Assembly (NCBI GenBank): GCA_003537645.1
Contig: DPRM01000100.1
Coordinates: 1 to 55,629 of the forward strand
DNA: 55,629 bases
Direction: 5' to 3'
Source: Prolixibacteraceae bacterium
Lineage (GTDB): Bacteria; Bacteroidota; Bacteroidia; Bacteroidales; Prolixibacteraceae
The first letter of the stretch is position 1. Each line of letters opens with the position of its first letter. Shown piece by piece: positions 35,232 to 42,221 of the stretch. The notes beneath the pieces are model-generated. The model did not search any database. It was given only the letters and a program-made list of their open reading frames with translations, and was not told the origin of the DNA. The position numbers and the translations under genes were made by a program.

Positions 35232-35790
35232 TTTTTTTATGCCGTATCGGAGCCGGTCGGAGTTATCGCGTTTCAGGGGCTAAAAGAAGGTTCGTGTTTA
35301 GCTGCTGCCAGTTTTTTGCGATAAAATACAACCCGGAGTGAAGTGAAGGCGTGGAGATTTTTTGCAAAACCCGCAGGGCTTGAACTTGCAGCGGCGCAAA
35401 AACACGAAATATACCTTCGCTCCTGTAAACCGATCAGACTCCGCACCGCTTTCCGGCACACAGCCGATTGTGGAAGAAATTATAAAAGGAAAGGATAGAA
35501 AAAAGAAAGTGACTGGGCGTTACGGTGCTTTGCCAGTGTTGGTCATCACCCATAAAACACCTGAAAAACACCTATCAAAAGGTGATATGATTAACGGGCA
35601 TTAAAAAAGTATGCAAAGTCAAAGCCTTTTGGGGGCTGTCTTTGTATTCTTTTTGCCCGTAACCCGGAGATTCTTTCCGGCATCCAGGTCCGTTAAGCGA
35701 ATGGAATGGTGGATTATCCCGAAGGGTAATCTCATGGAAGTAGCGACGACCTGTGGCGGAATGTATCGTAGGGCGTGATACTTAGTGTAG
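35232..35790. other. Hairpin-rich, GC-richer region without a confirmed gene
   Basis: About 560 bases with composition unlike the AT-rich genes to the right. A plus-strand ORF of 80 codons (35362-35604, possible end THKTPEKHLSKGDMINGH) is the only candidate gene and is uncertain. Several strong hairpins are present: CCGGA-7-TCCGG near 35657-35673, GATTATCC-CGAA-GGGTAATC near 35711-35730 with a compact tetraloop, and GTATC-7-GATAC near 35762. An imperfect inverted repeat (CGGAGCCGGTCGG near 35248 with CCGATCAGACTCCG near 35428) spans nearly 200 bases. A structured RNA or replication/regulatory site is possible. Confidence 0.45.
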
Positions 35791-36315
35791 TTAAATTGCC
35801 CAAAGTTTAAATCTCTTTTCTATTTCAGCAATCAATTGTTGATTATTCTGAAAAACAAAATTTGTGGCGATAAGCTGCTTCATTTTTTTTATCGCTTCCC
35901 TTTTCGTCAATACTGAAGTTTCGACAAGTTTATCAAAGATCCAGATTATGCCGTGATATTCTATACCTTTGTTTTTTGCACAATTCCGCAATGCCTTATC
36001 ACTACTCAAAACACAAGCATCTAACTTATTGGCAATATACAACACTGATTTATCCGTTTCAGACAAGGATTTAGGATATCCTTGAGAATAAATTTCGAAA
36101 AAATCTTTCTCCAATAAATTGTGAATAGTAAGCCTGCCATCAGAATAATATGCTTTAAGAATTTGTTGTTGTTCTGAATATAATTCGTATAAAACGGCAG
36201 AAGTAGTATGTACTTCTATGTCAAGATTAAAAAATAGAGTAACTAGTTGCAAATCGTACAAGTCAATAAAAATACAAGCATCAGTTACTGCTATTTTAGT
36301 TCTTTCATTTTTCAT
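35791..36315 (-). CDS. PIN-domain protein (putative toxin RNase)
   Basis: 174-residue soluble protein with a PIN fold. Acidic residues are in the right order: D12 in AVTDACIFIDLYDL, Glu in SAVLYELYSEQ, Asp in LSETDKSVLYIANK and Asp in CVLSSDKALRNCAK. These coordinate Mg in PIN ribonucleases. It starts 26 bases after the HTH-metallopeptidase gene and is surely co-transcribed. The pair looks like a toxin-antitoxin-like unit. RNase activity is predicted from motifs only. It could instead serve the neighbouring CBASS locus as an accessory nuclease. Confidence 0.78.
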   Translation of the reverse strand: MKNERTKIAVTDACIFIDLYDLQLVTLFFNLDIEVHTTSAVLYELYSEQQQILKAYYSDGRLTIHNLLEKDFFEIYSQGYPKSLSETDKSVLYIANKLDACVLSSDKALRNCAKNKGIEYHGIIWIFDKLVETSVLTKREAIKKMKQLIATNFVFQNNQQLIAEIEKRFKLWAI

Positions 36316-36340
36316 AAGGCTCGCACCTGTTCTTGCCGTG

Positions 36341-37405
36341 TTAAAACACCATTTGGTGCTGCTTTTTAAAATCAGCTAACGATTGATTATTGAGTGATGC
36401 TGCCTTCGACATAGAAATCTGGTCTTCAATCAACGCCCTAAACAGAAGCTGCTCAAACCTATTGGATTCTTCAACTCCCATATAATCATAAGGTTCATCT
36501 ACTTTCCAACCTAATTGCTTAATTAAAAAGAAAAATTGCTTGGTGTAATGTTCATTTATGATACCACAATCCTTTGCCCGCATGACAATAGCTTGCATCG
36601 AAACACCATATTGCTTTTTAATATTAGCCAATTCTAATGTTGATAATTTATTTCGGTGTTCCCCTATCTCAGCTTTAATAGTTTCTTCAGGCAATAACAT
36701 CGCTCCGGCAAATTGGTGACACAATGTTTCTTTTTGTTTTTCAGTCACATTTCCAAATTTCAATAATAGGTGGGCTAATTCATGTAAAAGAGAAAAGCGT
36801 ATTCGGTCTGGTTTGTTTGCTTTTTTTAAATTGTATGCAACAACAGGAATAGTTTCGTTCACAAAAGTTTGTAACCCATCAAAATCTTCATCCACATCTA
36901 GTTTGACAACCTTAATGTTCTTATCTTCTAAAAGCTCGACAATATTAAATATTGGACCATTACCTAAGCCCCATTTTTCTCTTAGAAGTTTGGCAGCTTT
37001 ATTAACCTGTGCAAAAGAGGTAACTACCTCAAAATCTTTTAAATGATTTTCAAACTTATTCGCTAATCCCAATATCTCTTCTAGTTCCAGGTATCTTGAA
37101 AGATATTCTTTAGTTTTCTCCTTTATTATTGAAGCTTCTTTTATCGGCATTTTACTAAGCTTTCTAAATTCTACTTCGCCTAGCTCTACTTTAGTGCTTC
37201 GGAAAAAGTAATCAGCACTTACTTTCAATGCTTTGCTTAAAAGATTGATTTTCTCGGAATCAGGAATAACCTCGCCTTTTTCATATCGATGCAAAGCCTG
37301 ACGTGATAGTTTGCCATCTAATGCATCAGCCAAATCTTGCAATGAAAACCCATTCATTAAACGAGCTGACTTGAACCGTTCTGCAAATACCGCATTTATT
37401 TCCAT
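36341..37405 (-). CDS. HTH (Xre) - ImmA/IrrE metallopeptidase fusion
   Basis: 354-residue protein from the ATG at 37405; the longer frame to 37459 would overlap the promoter element. Residues 8-65 form an Xre-type helix-turn-helix (MNGFSLQDLADALDGKLSRQ). Residues 120-270 are a COG2856/ImmA-IrrE metallopeptidase with zinc motif LLHELAHLLLK (H208, E209, H212). The C-terminal 80 residues are helical. ImmA-type peptidases cleave a partner repressor after a stress signal, and in some CBASS loci separate CapH (HTH) and CapP (this peptidase family) do this job. Here both domains are on one chain, divergent from a CBASS-like operon and upstream of a PIN gene. Either a TA regulator or a CBASS regulator fits. 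Confidence 0.87.
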   Translation of the reverse strand: MEINAVFAERFKSARLMNGFSLQDLADALDGKLSRQALHRYEKGEVIPDSEKINLLSKALKVSADYFFRSTKVELGEVEFRKLSKMPIKEASIIKEKTKEYLSRYLELEEILGLANKFENHLKDFEVVTSFAQVNKAAKLLREKWGLGNGPIFNIVELLEDKNIKVVKLDVDEDFDGLQTFVNETIPVVAYNLKKANKPDRIRFSLLHELAHLLLKFGNVTEKQKETLCHQFAGAMLLPEETIKAEIGEHRNKLSTLELANIKKQYGVSMQAIVMRAKDCGIINEHYTKQFFFLIKQLGWKVDEPYDYMGVEESNRFEQLLFRALIEDQISMSKAASLNNQSLADFKKQHQMVF

Positions 37406-37456
37406 CGTAAATTTGAATTTTGGCGCAAAAGTATAACTTAGTTTACAGACTACATA

Positions 37457-37464
37457 CAAATATA
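37457..37464 (-). promoter_or_regulatory. Minus-strand -7 element TATATTTG for the HTH-peptidase gene
   Basis: On the minus strand the sequence is TATATTTG, matching the Bacteroidota -7 consensus TAnnTTTG. It lies about 50 bases upstream of the chosen ATG at 37405 and supports that start. A good -33 TTTG at the usual distance is not evident. Confidence 0.5.
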
Positions 37465-37563
37465 ATAAAATTTTTCAAAAAATGTAACTATGACATTTTT
37501 TCATACTGACACTATCTGCCTGTTAAATGACATATTTTCATGTTTTATATAAAAAAGCACTGA

Positions 37564-37608
37564 TTTACAAATAATGGTTTACAAATTTACCAAATGGTAT
37601 TATATTTG
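37564..37608 (+). promoter_or_regulatory. CBASS promoter with duplicated TTTACAAAT motif
   Basis: TATATTTG at 37601-37608 matches the Bacteroidota -7 element and lies about 55 bases before the CD-NTase start. Upstream are two direct copies of TTTACAAAT (37564-37572 and 37578-37586), 14 bases start to start, covering the -33 region. They are candidate operator half-sites for the divergently encoded HTH-peptidase. Confidence 0.5.
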
Positions 37609-37663
37609 TAACGGAAAGCATCAAAGAAAATTAATCGATTATTAATTTAAATTCATATATAAG

Positions 37664-38638
37664 ATGGACAAAAGTAAACATTTAGAATCGGTAATCAGAA
37701 CACATCAGATTACAAAAGAACAGCAACTGTTGGATAAACATATCCAAAAAAAGAATGAAGTAAAAGAGGCTTTAGAGGAAAAGTATGGCTCTAACATCTA
37801 CCCTCCATTCAATTCCGGTTCATATGCAAAGAACACAGCTATTAACACAAAATTTGATTTCGATTTAGTTTCGCCATTTAAACGGAATGCTTTTGGATCA
37901 AACGGGACTTTAGAGCAAATGTACAATGATGTGTATGATTTTCTTTACGATAAATACAAGAACGAAGCAGAGGTTAAAAAGCAGAAGGTATCTATCGGCT
38001 TGGAGTTTTACGCTGATAACGAAGGCGATGTCATAAAAATAGACGTAGTTCCTGGAAGAGAATTTAACCTAGACCAATATAAAGAAGATGAGAATCTCAA
38101 CCTTTACGTTTACTATCGGTATGGCAATTTTAATTCCGGAAGTGAAAGGATTAAAACAAACATTAATGCCCAAATTAACAACATCAAAGACAGGGCAACA
38201 AAAGAAAAAGATTCCATCAGAAAAATTATTCGTTTGTTAAAAATTTGGAAAGCTAACAAAGGAAATTATCCAACCAAATCATTTTTTCTGGAACTGATTA
38301 CAATCAAGACATTTGACAACAATGAGATTACAGGTAGTTTATGGGAAAAATTGAAAACCGTTTTGGAGTATATCAGAGACAATGTAACCAACGAAAACTT
38401 CAAACTGATAGACCCAGGTAATAGTTCGAATGATCTGGCAGACACATTGACGACTTACGAAAAACAACAATTGTCATCCGACATGAAGAATATGCTGGAA
38501 AGAATTAGCGAAAATGAAGAAAATTTAAAAACATATTTCCCTGAAAACGAAAAGTTTAAAGAAAAAGAATCAGTTAAAAATGGATATGGTGCGAATTCTG
38601 GCATTCCGATTCCTCCACCTAAACTAAACTTTGGTTAA
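37664..38638 (+). CDS. CD-NTase-type nucleotidyltransferase (CBASS cyclase)
   Basis: 324-residue polymerase-beta-fold nucleotidyltransferase. The active site is read as FNSGSYAKNT (G52-S53) followed by KFDFDLVSPF (D65, D67), with the third carboxylate D127 in DVIKIDVVPG. This GS-X(n)-DxD-D arrangement is that of CD-NTases, which make cyclic di- or trinucleotides after phage infection. The C-terminal half (about 170-270) is helical and OAS1-like. The C-terminus is a flexible Pro-rich tail ending PPPKLNFG. The last residue is glycine, as required for conjugation by Cap2 in type II CBASS. Cap2 starts two bases downstream. Product identity cannot be read from sequence. Confidence 0.88.
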   Translation: MDKSKHLESVIRTHQITKEQQLLDKHIQKKNEVKEALEEKYGSNIYPPFNSGSYAKNTAINTKFDFDLVSPFKRNAFGSNGTLEQMYNDVYDFLYDKYKNEAEVKKQKVSIGLEFYADNEGDVIKIDVVPGREFNLDQYKEDENLNLYVYYRYGNFNSGSERIKTNINAQINNIKDRATKEKDSIRKIIRLLKIWKANKGNYPTKSFFLELITIKTFDNNEITGSLWEKLKTVLEYIRDNVTNENFKLIDPGNSSNDLADTLTTYEKQQLSSDMKNMLERISENEENLKTYFPENEKFKEKESVKNGYGANSGIPIPPPKLNFG

Positions 38639-38640
38639 TT

Positions 38641-40314
38641 ATGGTTGCTAATAGACTTAGAGAAATAAATGCTATAGTTGAAAATATCCCGGGTGTAATT
38701 ATCGTCAAACAGTTTGAACTGTTTGACGAAGTTACAAAAGGTTATATTTCCGTTTTTACTGAAGGATTGATAAAAGCTATTGAATTTGAGGTGGAAATAT
38801 ATTCACAATATCCTTTTAAATGGCACGATTCTGAAACGATAAAATTCATTAACAGTGATTTATCCGCATATAAGCACATTATGGAAGATGGGTCAATTTG
38901 TATTCACACTGCCCACAGCCCTGTCTTATCTCAGAAGTTGAATTACGATATTCAAGCCGTCATATCGTGGATTGAAAAATATTATATTAACAAAGATTCA
39001 GATCATCACTACGAACACTTAATTGTTCCTCAAAAAAAATTTAAGGATACCCTCTTCGCTTATTTCTTTAATGAAATTGACTATCAATTTTCAAAAAATC
39101 AATTTGGATATCTGGACTACTCAAACTTAAGCCAAGGCCTTTTTCATAAAGAGAAATGCTCCAATGCTATCATTCAAAAATTTTATAGTAGAGACCGAAA
39201 GGAACTTGTTGATGTAAAGTGGAACATTCAGTTTAAAGCATTGGAAAAGCATGTTGGCCTATTCATCTTCATAAAAGATATTCCATCCATAAATCAGCGT
39301 TGGATTTATGCGAAATGGGAAGATTTTGTGGATATTTTGCCTCAAGAATTTCTGAACTTTTTACACTTCGTCGAAGATCGTCATAAGAAAAGTAATGGAA
39401 CTCATCTGCCATTATTTATTGGCTATAACATTTCTGAAGCGGAAATCCATTGGCAGGCGATAATGTTGGAAATTGGAAAGTTTCCAATTTTCGGACAGAA
39501 GATTAATCAGCAATGGACATCAAAATTACACGAAGAAAGAGCAATAGACTGGGCAATGACAAGAAATTGTTCCTATAAGTATTTCTTTGGTAGGGGACAT
39601 TTATGTGAGAAAATTACACAAAGTAAAATCCTAATAATCGGAATTGGTGCGATTGGCAGTATTGTGGCAAAAACCTTTGCCAGATCTGGGTGTACAAAGC
39701 TTGATTTTGTTGATTTTGATGTAAAAGAGCCTGAAAATGTTAGTCGTTCTGAGTACTCATTTGTATCTGGGCTAAACAATAAAACGAATGACCTTATTAA
39801 CGAGCTTTTTATGATTTCACCTTTTTTCGAACCGTCACAAGGAGGGTATGAGTTTTCTGAAGCATTCAATTATTTTCTGAAATCAAATCTAACCAACAAC
39901 CAGAATAAATCTGAAATGGAAAAATTTATCAATAGCTACGATATTGTTATTGATTGCACTGCAGATAACGATTTGCTCTATATTTTAAGTCAACTTAATA
40001 TGACAACATCTCTCATTAACGTGTCAATATCAAACCATGCAAAACAGCTAGTATGCGCCACGGAGCAGAATAGATATGAATTTGTTTCTACACAGTTCAA
40101 TGGCAAAGTATTAGAATTTGACGTCGAAGACTTATATAATCCAACCGGATGTTGGAGTCCAACCTTTAAAGCTTCATACAATGATATTAATACGCTAGTT
40201 CAATTTGCGTTAAAGCATATCAATTTGAAATTTAAACAAGAGAGACAATTGAGAAATTTTGTTCTTGAAACAGAAGAAGAAGGTAGTTTCAACATTAATT
40301 TGAAGGAATTTTGA
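38641..40314 (+). CDS. cap2: Cap2, fused E2-E1 ubiquitin-transfer-like enzyme
   Basis: 557-residue protein. The N-terminal E2-like domain (about 1-130) contains the candidate catalytic cysteine C87 in EDGSICIHT. A linker domain follows to about 325. The E1/ThiF-like adenylation domain starts at ILIIGIGAIGSIVAK (G334, G336, G339) and continues with FVDFDVKEPENVSRSEYSF, the ATP-binding Asp and Arg residues. A second catalytic cysteine C504 lies in NPTGCWSPTF near the C-terminus, the E1 Cys loop of Cap2. In type II CBASS this enzyme attaches the C-terminal glycine of the CD-NTase to cellular targets and primes it. Its stop overlaps the start of cap3. Confidence 0.9.
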   Translation: MVANRLREINAIVENIPGVIIVKQFELFDEVTKGYISVFTEGLIKAIEFEVEIYSQYPFKWHDSETIKFINSDLSAYKHIMEDGSICIHTAHSPVLSQKLNYDIQAVISWIEKYYINKDSDHHYEHLIVPQKKFKDTLFAYFFNEIDYQFSKNQFGYLDYSNLSQGLFHKEKCSNAIIQKFYSRDRKELVDVKWNIQFKALEKHVGLFIFIKDIPSINQRWIYAKWEDFVDILPQEFLNFLHFVEDRHKKSNGTHLPLFIGYNISEAEIHWQAIMLEIGKFPIFGQKINQQWTSKLHEERAIDWAMTRNCSYKYFFGRGHLCEKITQSKILIIGIGAIGSIVAKTFARSGCTKLDFVDFDVKEPENVSRSEYSFVSGLNNKTNDLINELFMISPFFEPSQGGYEFSEAFNYFLKSNLTNNQNKSEMEKFINSYDIVIDCTADNDLLYILSQLNMTTSLINVSISNHAKQLVCATEQNRYEFVSTQFNGKVLEFDVEDLYNPTGCWSPTFKASYNDINTLVQFALKHINLKFKQERQLRNFVLETEEEGSFNINLKEF

Positions 40315-40775
40315 AATTAAAAGCTGAAAAAATAGGTCTGAGTCTTGAGATTGAGGATCAACTTCTTAACAACATGACTGAGAACGGCAAAATATACTAT
40401 CCAAACGAATTTGGAGGTTTTTTATTTGGTTACTACACCAACAATAACAAACATCTGATAATAACAGATTCAGTTCTCCCTATAAAATTTAAATCTTCCA
40501 GATATAATTTTGAAAGGAGTACAGAAGGGATTGAAGATCAATTATATAAATTTCACCGCGAAAGTCCTTCAAAATTTTATATTGGAGAATGGCACACTCA
40601 TCCAGACAGCAATGCGATAGCAAGTATTGCTGACATCTTGGCAATGAGATCAATTATAAGTACACCAAATTCTTGTATTAAGAATCCTGTGTTATTAATA
40701 ATTGGGGATAGTAAAAGTAAAGTGAAATTTAGTTTTTATGTACTTTATAACTATAATTTATACAAATATGAGTAA
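40311..40775 (+). CDS. cap3: Cap3, JAMM-type deconjugating peptidase
   Basis: 154-residue JAB/JAMM metallopeptidase. Catalytic E33 lies in NEFGGFLFGYY, and the zinc motif is GEWHTHPDSNAIASIADILA (H95, H97, S105, D108), the complete HxHPX6SX2D pattern. In type II CBASS, Cap3 removes the conjugated CD-NTase and keeps the system in check. The start is TTG at 40311, overlapping the cap2 stop (TTGA), because no ATG is available until M22, which would truncate the fold. The end overlaps the candidate effector start by eight bases. Confidence 0.9.
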   Translation: MKLKAEKIGLSLEIEDQLLNNMTENGKIYYPNEFGGFLFGYYTNNNKHLIITDSVLPIKFKSSRYNFERSTEGIEDQLYKFHRESPSKFYIGEWHTHPDSNAIASIADILAMRSIISTPNSCIKNPVLLIIGDSKSKVKFSFYVLYNYNLYKYE

Positions 40776-41592
40776 GGTTGATTTAAAGCAATTGTTTAAT
40801 GGATTGCAGAGGCAGATGTCTGCACAACTTAATACGAATCGAGAATTTATTGACCATCCTGGTTCAAAAGGAGATGCTTTGGAAAATGCTTGGATTGAAT
40901 GGCTGCAAAAATATTTACCCAATAGATATTGTGTTGATAAAGCAATAGTTATTGACCACGAAGGCAATACCAGCCAACAAATGGATATAGTGATTTATGA
41001 CAATTGGTTTACCCCTTTTATTTTCAATCAGAATGGATTTTACTATATTCCTGCGGAGGGAGTATATGCAGTCTTTGAAGTTAAACCAGATATACAGGGT
41101 AACGTTGGCAAAAAGAGCTATATTGAATATGCAGGAGAAAAAATAGAAAGTGTAAGAATTTTAAAAAGAGAGGCTGCAAGTTTTATTAACGGTGGGGTAA
41201 AGTATAATCCTAGACCTTTAACAAAAATCGTTGGCGGAATTCTATGTAGTACGAATTCCTTTAGCCATAAAGACAATGTTACATTAACTGCACACCTTCA
41301 AGCATTAGACAATTTTCAAAGTATTGATCTAGGATGCATTGCCGACTACGGAAGTTTTTATATTGATTATAATCCAAATGAGGAAATAACAATTGTTGGC
41401 CAAGATGCATATATGGATTTCTATAAAAACAGGAAATTCAATAAAATAAAGTTTAGTGATGCGAACCACTCTTTTGTGACTTTCTTTATGCAACTTACAA
41501 GATACCTGCAACAAGCAATAGGAACAATACCTGCAATTAATTTAAATGCATATTTGGAAAATATTGGAGAAGAGGTTGACGAACAAATATAG
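40768..41592 (+). CDS. DUF6602-like PD-(D/E)XK nuclease-fold protein, candidate CBASS effector
   Basis: 274-residue soluble protein from the ATG at 40768, which overlaps the cap3 stop by eight bases; the frame before it runs into cap3. The N-terminal half fits a PD-(D/E)XK nuclease: E39 in KGDALENAWIEW, D73 in SQQMDIVIYD and E104-X-K106 in YAVFEVKPD. The surrounding pattern resembles DUF6602. The C-terminal half (about 150-274) has no motif I know, and no SAVED, TIR, patatin or membrane segment is visible. Position in the operon, where CBASS effectors usually sit, makes it the likely killer enzyme. How it would sense a cyclic nucleotide is unclear. It could alternatively be an accessory nuclease. 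Confidence 0.78.
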   Translation: MSKVDLKQLFNGLQRQMSAQLNTNREFIDHPGSKGDALENAWIEWLQKYLPNRYCVDKAIVIDHEGNTSQQMDIVIYDNWFTPFIFNQNGFYYIPAEGVYAVFEVKPDIQGNVGKKSYIEYAGEKIESVRILKREAASFINGGVKYNPRPLTKIVGGILCSTNSFSHKDNVTLTAHLQALDNFQSIDLGCIADYGSFYIDYNPNEEITIVGQDAYMDFYKNRKFNKIKFSDANHSFVTFFMQLTRYLQQAIGTIPAINLNAYLENIGEEVDEQI

Positions 41593-41639
41593 CCATTGAA
41601 ACGATTTTGAAAATAACACCACTTTTATTAAAGCTAAAG

Positions 41640-41855
41640 ATGACAAAAAGAGATTTTCTATCAAAAATTCCAGACTTTATCAATCATAAAACTTGGGGGT
41701 ATGGAGAGCTTGAAATCATAGTTGATACCAAGGAACAAAAAGGAGTTTGCTATAGGCATAAAGATAAAACAGCAAGTTGTGGAACTTATGGTTCAAACTG
41801 GAACGAAGTTTTTGAGAGCTTAAATAAGCATTTATGCGAAGAAGGATACGTGTAA
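41640..41855 (+). CDS. Small protein at the end of the CBASS-like operon
   Basis: 71-residue acidic-to-neutral protein from the ATG at 41640. A TTG 33 bases upstream is in frame but less likely. It reads MTKRDFLSKIPDFINHKTWG and contains two central cysteines (GVCYRHKDKTASCGTYG) and one near the C-terminus. It has no membrane helix. It starts 48 bases after the candidate effector and precedes a strong terminator, so it is transcribed with the operon. I do not recognise it. It might be an inhibitor, a subunit of the effector, or unrelated cargo. Confidence 0.6.
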   Translation: MTKRDFLSKIPDFINHKTWGYGELEIIVDTKEQKGVCYRHKDKTASCGTYGSNWNEVFESLNKHLCEEGYV

Positions 41856-41890
41856 TAATTACATTTAATCATAACTATCAACGTAAATAA

Positions 41891-41934
41891 AAAATCCCCA
41901 TCCAAATACTAAAATGTATTTGGATGGGGATTTT
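41891..41934. terminator. Bidirectional terminator after the CBASS-like operon
   Basis: Perfect 18-base stem (41891-41908 with 41917-41934) and eight-base loop. The ends are AAAATCCCC and GGGGATTTT, giving T-rich tails on both strands. It terminates the CBASS-like operon on plus and the radC fragment on minus. Confidence 0.9.
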
Positions 41935-41945
41935 CTTACTTTCTT

Positions 41946-42104
41946 TTACATCAAACCTTCATCGGCAAATGACAGATAAGCTTCCGGAGTTAAAATCAGA
42001 TGATCAAGCACCGGAATATCCAGGAGCTTACCTGCTTCTTTAATTTTGTTATTAATATCCCGATCCTGACTGCTAGGAGTCAGATTACCCGATGGATGAT
42101 TGTG
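41946..42104 (-). pseudogene. radC: radC, 3' fragment separated by a mobile element
   Basis: Reading the minus strand from 42104 gives HNHPSGNLTPSSQDRD, then INNKIKEAGKLLDIPVLDHL and the end AYLSFADEGLM followed by TAA at 41948-41946. This is the C-terminal third of a RadC/MPN-domain protein, including its HxHP metal motif. It has no start codon of its own. The N-terminal part of the same protein is found 3.6 kb away at 45682-45999, on the same strand and ending exactly where this piece begins. The gene was therefore split by insertion of the recombinase trio. Confidence 0.88.
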
Positions 42105-42221
42105 ACTTTTATGGAAAGCTCTCCATAAATCACATTATGCAGAGAAAAAGAATATGCAAAGTAATACCCATATCTGCAAGTATATAAGCAATTTACGAAA
42201 GGATTACTTTGCATAATATTA

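Noticed and set aside
35362..35604. 80-codon plus-strand ORF as a definite gene
   Set aside because: No family, basic repetitive start and position in a structured region. It is mentioned under the region entry but not called as a gene.
35595..35790. Group II intron or retron RNA
   Set aside because: No reverse transcriptase gene nearby, and I do not see an intron domain V or a retron msr/msd arrangement; only isolated hairpins.
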